In this document: positions 23,563 through 34,905 of the stretch, piece by piece | Numbering within the stretch: position 1 is the first letter of the stretch | Layout: each line of letters begins with the position of its first letter | Assembly (NCBI GenBank): GCA_914767885.1 | Contig: CAJZBQ010000057.1 | Location: 992,001 to 1,056,000 of the forward strand | Reading direction: 5' to 3' | DNA: 64,000 nt | Origin: Blepharisma stoltei | Taxonomy: Eukaryota; Ciliophora; Heterotrichea; Heterotrichida; Blepharismidae | Translations under genes and position numbers: made by a program | The notes under the pieces: model-generated | Told to the model about the DNA's origin: nothing | What the model saw: the letters and a program-made list of their open reading frames with translations, nothing else | Database searches by the model: none

Positions 23563-24036
23563 TTAGCCAATTTTATGCAGTGATAAGCCCAGCGACAATT
23601 TAGCGACTGCAGTCCTGCGTCTTTTAGACTCTCCTAGTCTCTCTTTTATTAAATCAAGTTCGATTTTTTTCTTTTCGCTTGGAATTGGGCTGAAATCTGG
23701 CTTGACTCTGTGATAATAATAAGCTCTCATCCTTTGTCTCCATAAACTTTCATTTCCTGCCACAATATTCCGGTAATCAAACGTTTTTAATGAAAAATCT
23801 TTGCCTTCTTTTCTTTTTATATTGGATCTTAGAAGATCTTCTGTAGACTTTGATTCGGAAAAAGGGATTGATAAGGCTTGATCGCTTTGGGTTGGCCTTT
23901 CAGGGCTATCTGATGTCTTTTTATAAGCATTGTCTAAAAATTCTGAAGGAAACTCATCCTTTTCTATGAGTTTTGATTTGATTAAATAGTCTGCTAAACC
24001 TTGGGTCCGTTTTACGCTTTTACTGAATTTATACAT
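23563..24036 (-). CDS. Small basic protein of unknown function (157 aa)
   Basis: A complete minus-strand frame from MYKFSKSVKR to TAG with no insert and no TGA. It is hydrophilic and rich in Lys, Arg and Ser. The C-terminal third (RQRMRAYYYHRVKPDFSPIP then a KKKIELDLIKERLGESKRRR helix) is the most structured-looking part. No known domain is recognised. Its length, Lys-rich codon use and ordinary composition match the flanking genes, so I take it as real. Confidence 0.6.
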   Translation of the reverse strand: MYKFSKSVKRTQGLADYLIKSKLIEKDEFPSEFLDNAYKKTSDSPERPTQSDQALSIPFSESKSTEDLLRSNIKRKEGKDFSLKTFDYRNIVAGNESLWRQRMRAYYYHRVKPDFSPIPSEKKKIELDLIKERLGESKRRRTAVAKLSLGLSLHKIG

Positions 24037-24210
24037 TTTTGAATAAATTTAGTGCTGAAGCTTTGCCAATAAGCTAGTCTTATAAGATTTTTATATTATT
24101 ATTGGCATACCACTTAATTTAAAATAATATATACCTTCTCCATATGAATAGATTCAAAAAAAATTGCCAATTCCCTGGCACATACAGATCTGCTTATAAT
24201 GCTCAATATA

Positions 24211-27200
24211 TCAATAAATCTGCAGTAGGATATTTAATAAATTGTTAATATATCTCTCTCTACCTTTTGTTTGTGGAGACAGAGACAGGTCAGGTTTTTC
24301 ATTAGAAAATTTTCTATCCGTTAGACTTGAAGTATTGTCAGATTTTTTGTCTTTATTTTCAAAGTTATTGGTGCTGTTGCTTCTTATAAATTTCATTCCG
24401 TTTTGATTCTTAATTGCTAAACTGATATCGTAATTCCCTTCTCTATAGCTTGGAGCTTGTCTATTGCTTATCTCTTTATTTTCAAGAGAAAAATTGCTCT
24501 TGTCTTTTTCATAAATATCCTGCTTATTTTTAAATCTTTTTAGTTTTAATTCTTCATCGTTTTGATTTTCTTTAATTTTTTCTTGTATATAGCTCATACC
24601 CCTTTATAGATTTCTTTATCGAGCAAAATGTACTGGGTTATTGAACGACCAAGAGAGACTCTATTAAAGGAACGGGCTGGATATCTATATCAGGAAGTGC
24701 TAAAAAGTGACATGCCAAAAAATGGTGACAAGTCTGAAAAAAGTTGACAAGTAAACGCGCCAATTTTTAAAATGGATTTATTATTAAAATAATTTAAAAC
24801 TTAAGATATTTTAATTTTAATCAATATTTAATTATGCTAACTCCCCCCCCCCCCCTCCGTGAGCGAACAAAAAAATTTTGTTCGCTCACGGAGGGGGGTT
24901 AATTTTTTTTTTTTTAAAAAAAAATTTATATATAAATTTTATAAAAAATATTTTTTTTCGAAATTAAAAAAATCCTAATTTGCAAAAATTGGGAAGCAAA
25001 TATTAATTTAATTTGCAAAATTTATGTTTTAAAACGCAATTTGTTTAAAATTAAACAGAATTAGCTCTAGATTTCATTATACTAATTATCACTTATATAT
25101 CAAAATTTTTTTCCATTAAAATTTTTTCTATTAAAAAAATTTTTGTTCACTCACGGAGGGTGGGTTTTTGGTCAAAAAATGGCGATTTTTCTAATGGTTT
25201 TGTTCGCTCACGGAGGGGGGGGGGGGAGTAAGTATTTCTCATATGGGCCGATAAGAACTTTGTATATATTTAAAATCACAAGACACGCACTTCGCAAATT
25301 ATAGTTTTAGTCTTCATTAATAAATTAGCATAAAATAAAGAAATTCTATCGAGCCGGAAAAATGCACATTGAGTTGAAAGTTTTTTGATTTTCACTTATA
25401 AGCCATATTTAAATTTTGCTAACTCCCCCCCCCCCTCCGTGAGCGAACAAAACCATTAGAAAAATCGCCATTTTTTGACCAAAAACCCACCCTCCGTGAG
25501 TGAACAAAAAATTTTTTTAATAGAAAAAATTTTAATGGAAAAAAATTTTGATATATAAGTGATAATTAGTATAATGAAATCTAGAGCTAATTCTGTTTAA
25601 TTTTAAACAAATTGCGTTTTTTAAAACATAAATTTTGCAAATTAAATTAATATTTGCTTCCCAATTTTTGCAAATTAGGATTTTTTTAAATTTCGAAAAA
25701 AATATTTTTTATAAAAATTTATATATAATTTTTTTTAAAAAAAAAAATTAACCCCCCTCCGTGAGCGAACAAAATTTTTTTGTTCGCTCACGGAGGGGGG
25801 GGGGGAGTAAGTACTTCTCATATGAGTCGATAAGAACTTTGCATATATTGAGAATCACAAGCCACGCACTTTGCAAATTATAGATCTTGTCTTCATAAAT
25901 AAATTAGCATAAAATAAAGATATTCCATCGAACCGGAAAAATGCACATCGAGTTGCAAATTTTTGATTTTCACTTATAAGCCATATTGATTTTTGCTAAG
26001 TATTCCTCATATGAGTCGATAGAACTTCTTATATATTGAGAATCGCAAGCCACGCACTTTGCAAATTATAGATCTAGTCTTCATAAATAAATTAGCATAA
26101 AATAAAGAAATTCTATCGAGCCGGAAAAATGCACATTGAGTTGCAAGTTTTAGATTTTCACTTATAAGCCATATTAAATTTTTGCTAACTCCCCCCCCCC
26201 CTCCGTGAGCGAACAAAACCATTAGAAAAATCGCCATTTTTTGACCAAAAACCCACCCTCCGTGAGTGAACAAAAAATTTTTTTAATAGAAAAAATTTTA
26301 ATGGAAAAAAATTTTTGATATATAAGTGATAATTAGTATAATGAAATCTAGAGCTAATTCTGTTTAATTTTAAACAAATTGCGTTTTTTAAAACATAAAT
26401 TTTGCAAATTAAATTAATATTTGCTTCCCAATTTTTGCAAATTAGGATTTTTTTAAATTTCGAAAAAAAATATTTTTTATAAAATTTATATATAAATTTT
26501 TTTTAAAAAAAAAAAATTAACCCCCCTCCGTGAGCGAACAAAATTTTTTTGTTCGCTCACGGAGGGGGGGGGGGGGAGTAAGCACTTCTCATATGAGTCG
26601 ATAAGAACTTCTTATGTATTGAGAATCGCAAGCCACGCACTTTGCAAATTATAGCTCTAGTCTTCATAAATAAATTAGCATAAAATAAAGAAATTCTATC
26701 GAGCCGGAAAAATGCACATTGAGTTTCAAATTTTTTATTTTCACTTAAATTTTTGCTAACTCCCCCCCCCCCTCCGTGAGCGAACAAAAAAATTTTGTTC
26801 GCTCACGGAGGGGGGTTAATTTTTTTTTTAAAAAAAATTTATATATAAATTTTATAAAAAATATTTTTTTCGAAATTTAAAAAAATCCTAATTTGCAAAA
26901 ATTGGGAAGCAAATATTAATTTAATTTGCAAAATTTATGTTTTAAAACGCAATTTGTTTAAAATTAAACAGAATTAGCTCTAGATTTCATTATACTAATT
27001 ATCACTTATATATCAAAATTTTTTCCATTAAAATTTTTTCTATTAAAAAAATTTTTTGTTCACTCACGGAGGGTGGGTTTTTGGTCAAAAAATGGCGATT
27101 TTTCTAATGGTTTTGTTCGCTCACGGAGGGGGGGGGGGGAGTAAGTACTTCTCATCTTAGTCGATAAGAACTTTGTATATATTGAGAATCACAAGCCACG

Positions 27201-30200
27201 CACTTTGCAAATTATAGCTCTCATCTTCATTAATAAATTAGCATAAAATAAAGAAATTCTATCGAGCCGGAAAAATGCACATCGAGTTGCAAGTTTTAGA
27301 TTTTCACTTATAAGCCATATTAAATTTTTGCTAACTCCCCCCCCCCCCTCCGTGAGCGAACAAAAAAATTTTGTTCGCTCACGGAGGGGGGTTAATTTTT
27401 TTTTTTAAAAACAATTTATATATACATTTTATAAAAAATATTTTTTTCGAAATTTAAAAAAAATCCTAATTTGCAAAAATTGGGAAGCAAATATTAATTT
27501 AATTTGCAAAATTTATGTTTTAAAACGCAATTTGTTTAAAATTAAACAGAATTAGCTCTAGATTTCATTATACTAATTATCACTTATATATCAAAATTTT
27601 TTTTTCCATTAAAATTTTTTTCTATTAAAAAAATTTTTGTTCACTCACGGAGGGTGGGTTTTTGGTCAAAAAATGGCGATTTTTCTAATGGTTTTGTTCG
27701 CTCACGGAGGGGGGGGGGGGAGTAAGTACTTCTCATATGAGTCGATAGAACTTCTTATATATTGAGAATCGCAAGCCACGCACTTTGCAAATTATAGATC
27801 TAGTCTTCATAAATAAATTAGCATAAAATAAAAAAATTCTATCGAGCTGGAAAAATGCACATTGAGTTTCAAATTTTTGATTTTCATTTACAAGCCATAT
27901 TGATTTTTGCTAACTCCCCCCCCCCCCCTCCGTGAGCGAACAAAACCATTAGAAAAATCGCCATTTTTTGACCAACAACCCACCCTCCGTGAGTGAACAA
28001 AAATTTTTTTAATAGAAAAAATTTTAATGGAAAAAAATTTTGATATATAAGTGATAATTAGTATAATGAAATCTAGAGCTAATTCTGTTTAATTTTAAAC
28101 AAATTGCGTTTTAAAACATAAATTTTGCAAATTAAATTAATATTTGCTTCCCAATTTTTGCAAATTAGGATTTTTTTAAATTTCGAAAAAAATATTTTTT
28201 ATAAAATTTATATATAAAAATTTTTTTTAAAAAAAAAATTAACCCCCCTCCGTGAGCGAACAAAATTTTTTTGTTCGCTCACGGAGGGGGGGGGGGAGTA
28301 AGTACTTCTCATATGAGTCGATAAGAACTTCTTATATATTGAGAATCACAATCCACGCACTTTGCAAATTATAGATCTTGTCTTCATAAATAAATTAGTA
28401 TAAAATAAAGAAATTCTATCGAGCCGGAAAAATGCACATTGAGTTGAAAGTTTTTGATTTTCACTTATGAGCCATATTAAATTTTTGCTAAGTACTTCTC
28501 ATCTTAGTCGATAAGAACTTCTTATATATTGAGATACACAAGCCACGCACTTTGCAAATTATAGCTCTAGTCTTCATAAATAAATTAGCATAAAATAAAA
28601 AAATTCTATCGAGCCGGAAAAATGCACATTGAGTTGCAAATTTTTGATTTTCACTTACAAGCCATATTGATTTTTGCTAAATACTTCTCATATGAGTCGA
28701 TAAGAACTTCTTATATATTGAGAATCACAATCCACGCACTTTGCAAATTATAGCTCTAGTCTTCATATATAAAATTAGCATAAAATAAAGAAATTCTATC
28801 GAGCCGGAAAAATGCACATCGAGTTGCAAATTTTTGATTTTCACAGCTATTATTAAATTTAAATATATATAAATCAAAATATTTAAAGCCAATATATAAT
28901 GTGTAATTTATATCTTCTGTATAATTGAGTATCTTAAGTTTTAAATTATTTTTAATAATAAATCCATTTTAAAAATTGGCGCGTTTACTTGTCAACTTTT
29001 TTCAGGCTTGTCACACCATTTTTGGCATGTCACTTTTTAGCACTTCCTGATACAGATATCCAGCCCGTTCCTTTAATAGAGTCTCTCTTGGTCGTTCAAT
29101 AATCCAGTACATTTTGCTCGATAAAGAAATCTATAAAGGGATATAAGCTATATCATCAACAAAATAGCTGTTTTTTGCGTTTTTTAATTCTCTTTTATTT
29201 TCGTCAACTAATTCTTGATTTTCTTTTAAAAAATTTGCAGGCTCTCTTTCTTTTAAGCTAGTTTGGTAATTTAAAGATTCATCACTTTTAGAAGGCTTGC
29301 TTTTTCTTTGGCCAAAATTTGCTGCCCTTCACTCCTCGCTTTCTCTATATTTTTTCCATTTGATTTCTCTACCATTTTCATCTGATATTTTCCCATTTGT
29401 CCCAAAATCATTTTGAACTAGATTTTTTCTTTTATTTTTTTCTTTTCAGTTGTGATCTTGCCAATCTTCATTGAGTTCTTTATTATCTTTGTCCTTTCCT
29501 TTTTCATAACTGTCATTTTTTCCTTCTTCTTTTATATTATAGAGCTCTTGATGAGTATTCTTGATTTCTTTTTCATTAATTCCTATTAAATTAAATTCTT
29601 CATTGTGCTTTATATTGGCTTCTTCTTTATGGTATTTTTCAGGAGATTTTCCATTATTTTCAATTGGATTTAAGTCTCCTTTATATTTTAAGTCATGAAT
29701 CTCTTTGTAGCCTATTTCAGCTATGTTTTTATTTATTTCATTATAAGCCTGCCCTTCTCTATCTTTTATGCCTTGAATTTCTTTATCAAATGCGTCTATT
29801 TTCCCATTTCCTCTATAATAAACATGTTCTTTGTTTCCTTTTTGATTTTCTTCAATTCATTGTGGTTTATAATTTTTATCTAAAACCTCTTTTTTCAGCC
29901 TATTCCTAGCTTCACCCCTCTCGTCAAAATTATTGCTATTTTTAACATAATCAACATCACTTTGATTTTTATTTCCCAAAATCTCTTCTTCTCTATGGGC
30001 GAAACTTCTAATTTCAGGAGTTTTATTATAATATCCTCTATTATCCTGTGGGAAATTGGTAGAACTTATGCTTTTTGTAAGTTTTAGTACATCTTGAACC
30101 TCCTTTGGGATCTTATAGTCATAGCCTTCTTTATATTTTAAATCTTGAATTACGTCAACCAGCTTATCAATTAATTTTCCATTCTTTTCAAACTTCGAAG

Positions 30201-30339
30201 TGCTATGGCTTTTTGTGAGTTTTAAATCCTCATGGCTTTCACTTGTAGATTTAAGCTCCTCTTCTTCTTTCCGTTTTAATTCCTTAATTGCTTTTAATAG
30301 CCTATCAATTGTTTCTTGATCTTCTAGTCTTCTTTCCAT
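24211..30339 (-). CDS. Lys/Glu-rich coiled-coil protein, split by a 4.55-kb insert
   Basis: Minus-strand gene from MERRLEDQETIDR (30339) to TAA (24211). The first part has a repeated helical motif (about 30339-30110: DRLLKAIKELKRKEEEE, later DKLVDVIQDLKYKEGYDYK) and KLTKS tags. It continues through TGA=Trp codons (KPQWIEENQ near 29855; EDWQDHNWKEK near 29450) to FVDDIAY at 29146. After removal of the big insert it continues IQEKIKENQNDEELKLKR down to the stop. It is extremely charged, has no membrane segment and no known domain. It could be a cytoskeletal or cortical coiled-coil protein; that is inference only. Confidence 0.75.
24841..25229 (+). mobile_element. MITE family A, orientation 1, array copy 1
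   Basis: C-run, then tccgtgagcgaacaaaa with its inverse directly behind (hairpin end first), core, then gtgggtttttggtcaaaaaa and the outer motif plus G-run. TAA on both sides. Confidence 0.9.
25421..25806 (-). mobile_element. MITE family A, orientation 2, array copy 2
   Basis: Same element as copy 1 but reversed (ggtcaaaaaa-type block complement at the left, hairpin end at the right), at the same gctaa/gtac junction. Confidence 0.9.
26190..26577 (-). mobile_element. MITE family A, orientation 2, array copy 3
   Basis: Same structure and insertion point as array copy 2. The right G-run is long (about 14). Confidence 0.9.
26760..27139 (+). mobile_element. MITE family A, orientation 1, array copy 4
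   Basis: Hairpin end at left. The preceding satellite unit is slightly shortened just before it (about 26740-26757). Confidence 0.9.
27335..27719 (+). mobile_element. MITE family A, orientation 1, array copy 5
   Basis: Hairpin end at left, same junction. Nearly identical to copies 1 and 4. Confidence 0.9.
27914..28297 (-). mobile_element. MITE family A, orientation 2, array copy 6
   Basis: Reversed copy at the same junction. Carries a small difference (accaacaaccc instead of accaaaaaccc). Confidence 0.9.
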
Positions 30340-30548
30340 AACGCTTTTTGCATTTCTTTCTCTAATTTCTTATAATATTTATTTTTCTAATTTTTTTTTA
30401 AAAATAAAATAGAAAAATTAATGCCGAAATGATCCATAAAGAGTAAGAAGCTTATTTCTACGTCGAGCTTCTCGAACTTCTTCAGCTTGTCTCCATTTGA
30501 TTTCTTTTATATCTGGATACTCAATTTTAGGCCCTATCATAACGCAAA

Positions 30549-32000
30549 TTAATGATTAATAAAATTAAACTCTGCAATGATTGGGAAATGGTCACTTGGC
30601 AAAATTTCGTTTGGAGCCCCACTAAATCCATCTAAAAATTCAAACCTAGGGCTCATCAGAACCCTGCTTGGAGCAACAGAGCCGCCGTACCATATATAAT
30701 CAACTGTAGATCTGGAGTCATCTAAAAACGTTGTAGGAAATGGCTCATAACGAACACACGACTTATAGCAGCTTTTGATGTCCAAATTATGGGCGATTGT
30801 TCCATCTTCGTCTATGTCTGTATTGCAAAAAACAGGGGTAAAGGTGTTGCCAATGAGCTGGACTCTAATTGAATTCAGTATATGAGCAATTTCGCAATTG
30901 TTCATATACTGGTGGTCCTTATAGGAGAAAGGCGTCCTGAAGACTTCAAGAATTCTCTTATATGTTGCTTTTTTCTCCAAGCCTATATATCTGCTATTTA
31001 AGTCTTCTTTTTTGACCCATAAGAGATTCAAAATTTTATCCTAAACCATAATAATTTTAATATTAAAAATTATCTGACTGTTTATAGCAATTTTAATCAA
31101 AAAAAGAATATTTTCTAAGAAATGATAAATCCCACCACAAGGTGTCAAATTAAAATCACCTGCAAATAAAATACTTACATCAAACCCGGTGTATTTTACT
31201 AATATAGCTTCAATTGATTTTAGCATTGTGTAAATTTGGCAAAATTGTCTATCTCCTTTATGTGGGCTAAATAAAAAATGGGTATTCGCAAATAAAATGT
31301 ATTTAGAATCCTCTGAGTTTAGCCTTAAAATGGTAATGATGCCTATATTTGCTTTAGATAAATAATTTTGAAATTCTGGGTCTTCACTGTAATATTCCAC
31401 ATCAAATCTTTCAACTAAGGTAAATAAGCTTGATTTCCATAAAATCATGCAGCCGTCCAAATCAGTTCTCAGACGCTTTTTGTACCATTTCTCGTATCCT
31501 TCTAAAGATGTGTAGGCTTCATAGCCTTCGTCTACCTCTTGCAAAGCTAGTAAATCAGGGTCGTGGTATTTAATTTCATCAATTATGGTGATTTTCTATA
31601 AATAGCCATATAAGAAAAACTGGAATGGATTTTGCAAGCTATTTATGCAAAAATTTTATATTAATTTTGATCTTTTTTCAATATCCAAATCTTCAGGCTT
31701 ACAAGAATACAGTCCTCTTTGGCTTTTCTTGATACAATGGTCTGATAAGACGTTATAACTCATTATTTTATATTGTCCTTGAGGCCCTCTTGACCATGGC
31801 CTTTGTGTATAAAAGTGTCTGAACTCTCTTAAAATTTCATCAAATGGGACTGCAGGCTTTTCTTCAGGGAAGGATTGAAATGATTGAATAGGAGATGAGT
31901 TTTGGTTTTCTAATATAGGCACAAAGTCATTATCAGTAGAATCAATACGGGATGTTTCAGAATTTCTTAAATTTGATAGCTTTGGAAGGGAAAAATCCAT
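30549..32000 (-). CDS. CCR4/Angel-type endonuclease/exonuclease/phosphatase-family protein
   Basis: Minus-strand gene from MDFSLPKLSNLRN (32000) to TAA (30549). An N-terminal tail of about 75 aa precedes the nuclease fold: YKIMSYNVLSD (about 31760), DPDLLALQEVDEGYE (about 31540, metal-binding Glu), FANTHFLFSPH, AGDFNLTP (about 31150, catalytic DxN), STVDYIWYGG and the final PSDHFPIIAEF (about 30570, DH pair). All hallmark residues of Mg-dependent CCR4-like deadenylases are there, so an mRNA poly(A) or 2',3'-phosphodiester nuclease role is likely. There is no leucine-rich repeat domain, which fits Angel/Nocturnin-like members better than CCR4 itself. Two short inserts interrupt it. Confidence 0.88.
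31039..31110. other. 72-bp TA-bounded insert (probable IES)
   Basis: Separates GGIYHFLEN from KILNLLWVKKED. TA-based excision restores the frame. Confidence 0.6.
31586..31660. other. 75-bp TA-bounded insert (probable IES)
   Basis: Separates IEKRSKLI from IDEIKYHDPDLLALQ. Removing TA-to-TA leaves the conserved helix before the LQEVD motif intact. Confidence 0.75.
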
Positions 32001-32086
32001 ATTGAGTTTATAATTTAATAATTAAAATCTCTATAATTATTACTAATAAAATAACTCATTCTAATAAGAAGTAAAAATTTTGCTTT

Positions 32087-32909
32087 CTATTAAGTGATAT
32101 ACATAGTAAATCAGCTCACTCTCTTAATTCCTGCAGCCTACAAGATGTCGGGGACCTTGAGGAAGGGAGGATGGAGCTCGGGTTTGTGCATCCAGCCAGA
32201 TTTTTCTTGTGTGAAGCGCAGTGTCAGGGTAGATGACTGCGAGCTTTACTCCAATACTAATTTTTGCCTTAGAGTGAAATGGGTCCGGAAGTAGCAAAGC
32301 CAATGGAGTTCATCTTGACAATCAGGATTATTATCAGCGTGAAACCTGGAGTTCCGCCCTAGGCTATGGATTTCCATTTTGGCAGAGAGTCGACAAAACA
32401 TACCCTTTTGATTTTTTATGTGGCAGCCCAGTTTACGTACTGTACGATGACACAACTCACTTAACTACTAGGCACAAGTGCAAGCCCTTGTGCGAGAAGG
32501 AGTTGCGGGAATTGTGGGAGTTCTAGGAATTGTGGAGTGTGGAGCCTGGGGAGATTCTGGGAGAACTGGGAGATTCTGGGAGATCTGAGAGATTCTGGGA
32601 GATCTGGGAGTAGTTTTTTTGAAGTGGTGTTGGTTCTGGGAGTGGTAGCGTTTGGAGTAATGCTGGTTCTGGGAGTGGTGCTTGGAGTGATGCTGGCTCT
32701 GGGAGTGTGTGGTCGAAGTAGTGTGACGCTGTGAAATTGGGCAGGGACAAGGTAAATTTTTTCTTCTTCTTTCTTGCCCGAGAATGAGCAACTTTTGTAA
32801 GTTCATATACTAAATGGCAATCAAGTGAAAGGAGCATTAAGGGTGAACGTAGCGAGTTTTTATAAGCTATATTAAGTTAATACTAATTCTAATGTTTACT
32901 ATTAAGTGA
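32087..32909. mobile_element. Retroposon-like GC-rich repeat with an 11 bp target duplication
   Basis: Exact ctattaagtga copies lie at 32087-32097 and 32899-32909. The insert of about 800 bp has blocks shared with R1-type repeats (gcgtgaaacctggagttcc near 32338; a caagtgcaagcccttg block near 32474) and a G-rich minisatellite. It is intergenic, upstream of the nuclease gene. Long frames here are compositional, without family resemblance. Confidence 0.6.
32520..32720. repeat. G-rich minisatellite (TCTGGGAG-type units)
   Basis: Repeats of tctgggag with variants (gattctgggaga, ggttctgggagtgg, ggctctgggagtg) fill about 200 bp inside the retroposon-like insert. They generate spurious open frames on both strands. 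Confidence 0.75.
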
Positions 32910-32934
32910 CTTTTATTTTGTTATTTTGGCCCGA

Positions 32935-33755
32935 AAGTCGAAGAAACAAATTTAAAGTTAAAAATTTTGGACGGCAATAAGCGGGATCTCTAACTGCCGG
33001 ACTATATTGACTTTAGGCAGGTGGTTTACGCTGGGCGAGTATACACCTGAGTGCAAATCGTGTAAAGCCCAGCTAAAATTCACCTCCTTGAAAATTCTGA
33101 CAAGACTCACCTAACCTAAGGTAAGAGCCACCCTTTGGAGAAGAAGGCATGTGAGAGGCAAAGCTTGTCTAGCTCACCTGGCAGGGACATTAAATCTAGC
33201 TCCCCCCCCCTCGAAGTTCAACCAAGATATAGGGAAAATTCCTATTTTTTTGGAAAATTAACCCCCCTCAAAGTTCGACCAAGACCTATATAAATTTACT
33301 AGGAAAATAAGCAATTTTTCAAAAATTTTAATCTATGTGGGGGTGAGCTTGCGATTTTTGTATTCAAGTTCTAAAAAAGCGTTACAAAACCATCTTGCAC
33401 TAATTTTTCTAACCCTTACACCCTCTCAACCATACAGAAGAATATGATAAATATTTTTTTTTTAACTACTACTAAATTATATAAAAAAATTCTATATAAA
33501 TTTGTTTTAAAACAATTTTTCTTAACCCCCCTCGAAGTTCGACCAAAAAAATCTTGGTCGAACTTCGAGGGGGGGAGTAAGGGGAGAAACAAAACTTTCT
33601 TCTTCAGCAAGGCATCCCTGAACCTGTAGGCCTACTTAAAGAAGGGACAGAGGCCTATTTCAGCTTCATCAGGATGAGTCCTACCTGTTCCATATAGAGT
33701 TCCCTCGGAGAAAACTTCCATCAATGCCACCATTTTATTTTTCGAAGAAACAAGG
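32935..33755 (-). mobile_element. Retroposon-like repeat, family R2 copy 3 (reversed), split by a MITE
   Basis: The target duplication tcgaagaaacaa lies at about 32939 and 33738. Read on the minus strand it starts aaaataaaatggtggc, has the R2 blocks tgtccctgccagg and gggtggctcttacctta, and ends near gcttattgccg plus an AT tail. A family B MITE (33200-33577) sits inside it, so the R2 copy landed first. Confidence 0.65.
33200..33577 (-). mobile_element. MITE family B (378 bp), nested in R2 copy 3
   Basis: Same chassis as family A (C-run/G-run ends, hairpin at one end, TTAA after the inner G-run), but the subterminal motif is tcgaagttcgaccaaga in four copies: near 33210, 33270, 33530 and the inverse near 33556. 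The core differs from family A. The flanks are TAG and TAA. Confidence 0.85.
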
Positions 33756-34525
33756 AATCTTCAGGCAGAACTTTTTAAAAAAATCGTAGAAGGTGGATAT
33801 ACTGGAGCTCTTCCTCCTTACGTGAAGTAGACAGCAAAGTAACAGAATTACCTTCCACCTAAAATATTTGTTTTATACAACTCAGGGCGATACATATGAG
33901 TGTCAGAAATGAAAAGGATTTTTACAATGATCAGTAAAATTTATTTCACAAAATATTTACTTTCTTTGAAATTGCCTAATTGGTTAATTTTTTTGAATAT
34001 TGGCTTTTTTGAGCTATAATGATCGTCAAAGCATCAGTGCACCCCAAGATTTTGGCTATTTTGTATATCATTGTCCTCCAGAGCATAAAGAATTCTTTAT
34101 ACTGTATGTCTGCTATGAATCAAATATTCAGTCTTATGATGAAATTTAATGATATTTATTTTATTTATACTACCTAAAGCAACAGCTTTACCTTTTTTCG
34201 TAAATTTAGAGATCTGAATAAGATAATTAAAATAGGAAGAATTTCTTTTTGCAATTTAAAAATAATTATAAAATTTCAATAAAACATAGATCTTAATTCA
34301 TCCCATTGGAAAAAATAGAAGAAAAATTTGCTTTTAAATTTTTACGAACTGGGGATTTTTTAAATTTCGAAAACTAATGGTGTTATTAGTCAATAGAGAA
34401 TACGGGAAATCTATAGAATGCGAGCTATATCTTTTTATACGTAAAAAACTTTACGCCAAAAAGTTATAAAAATTTTTACTTGCCAATGCATTACATAATT
34501 GATGCCACTACAGATTCAATATTTG
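33756..34525. other. AT-rich region, no supported gene
   Basis: Contains short frames only (for example a minus-strand YALEDNDIQNSQNLG stretch near 34060) without recognisable domains. Some may be decayed transposon sequence linked to the fragment that follows. Confidence 0.35.
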
Positions 34526-34905
34526 TACGAATAAGTTTCTAAGTCTTTTGAATACAGTGGAAACTGTCTCACTATTAATGCGCAATTTTTCAGCTGCAGT
34601 TATTTGCATAGTTTCTTGATGGCACTCAAAAATCAATCTAAGTATTGATTTCATAGGTAGCTTTATGCTGCTGAAGGAAGATCTCCTTTTTATTGAGAAT
34701 GAAAGCTCACATATATAGCATTTTAAGAAGTAATGCTTTTCTGACTTGCATATGTAGCATTGATTGTCACATTTATAGCAGTTTGGTGGTGCTAGTATTC
34801 CTACACTTCTGCATCATGCTATTGATAGTTGATCGCTTTCAAAAATCTCTCTAAAAGTCCCAAATAGTTCATGCAAATAAAGTTTTATTTGTTATTCATT
34901 CCAAC
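34526..34905 (-). pseudogene. Merlin/IS1595-like transposase N-terminal fragment
   Basis: Minus-strand frame with TGA=Trp: LHELFGTFREIFESDQ, then LSIAWCRSVGILAPP, then a zinc-ribbon pattern (CYKCDNQCYICK ... LKCYICELSFSIKRRSSF), then KLPMKSILRLIF, and a closing helix TVSTVFKRLRNLF before TAG. The order (short N-terminal helix, zinc ribbon, S-x-R-x-S, helix, R-L-R) is that of IS1595/Merlin-type transposases. The catalytic DDE domain is missing, and the start lacks an upstream ATG in frame. It is a truncated germline transposon relic. Confidence 0.5.

Larger units (their letters stand above)
24841..28850. repeat. Satellite array (~190-bp unit, nine units) interleaved with six family A MITEs
   Basis: Units at about 25228-25420, 25806-25998, 25998-26189, 26577-26757, 27139-27333, 27719-27913, 28297-28490, 28490-28680 and 28680-28850. 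Each begins agtacttctcat and contains aagccacgcactttgc and tctatcgagccggaaaaatg, ending in ttttgctaa. Where no MITE is present, units join directly as gctaagta. Confidence 0.9.
24590..29143. mobile_element. 4.55-kb inverted-repeat element carrying a satellite array and six MITEs
   Basis: The arms of about 220-250 bp (about 24598-24840 and 28900-29140) are near-identical inverted copies. They start ccctttatagatttcttta and include aaaagtgacatgcc and gacaagtaaacgcgcc. They are flanked by TATA. There is no transposase. Removing 24590-29143 joins DDIAY to IQEKIKENQ in frame. The interior alternates 190-bp satellite units with family A MITEs. Architecturally it parallels the element at 14596-16752, though the arm sequence is different. 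Confidence 0.85.

Noticed and set aside
26007-26787. Repeated short frames with FAHGGGGG and FFRLDRISLFYANLF motifs
   Set aside because: They are translations of the MITE ends and the satellite unit, repeated because the DNA is repeated.
24841-28850. CRISPR-like array
   Set aside because: The repeat unit is ~190 bp and contiguous, with transposon insertions rather than unique short spacers, in a eukaryotic setting.
32468-32837. Overlapping Ser/His/Pro-rich open frames on the minus strand
   Set aside because: They arise from the G-rich minisatellite within a retroposon-like repeat and have no family resemblance.
33200-33577. C/G-run ends as telomeric repeats
   Set aside because: Homopolymer runs of 6-14 bases at MITE ends are not a tandem telomere motif and occur internally in genes.
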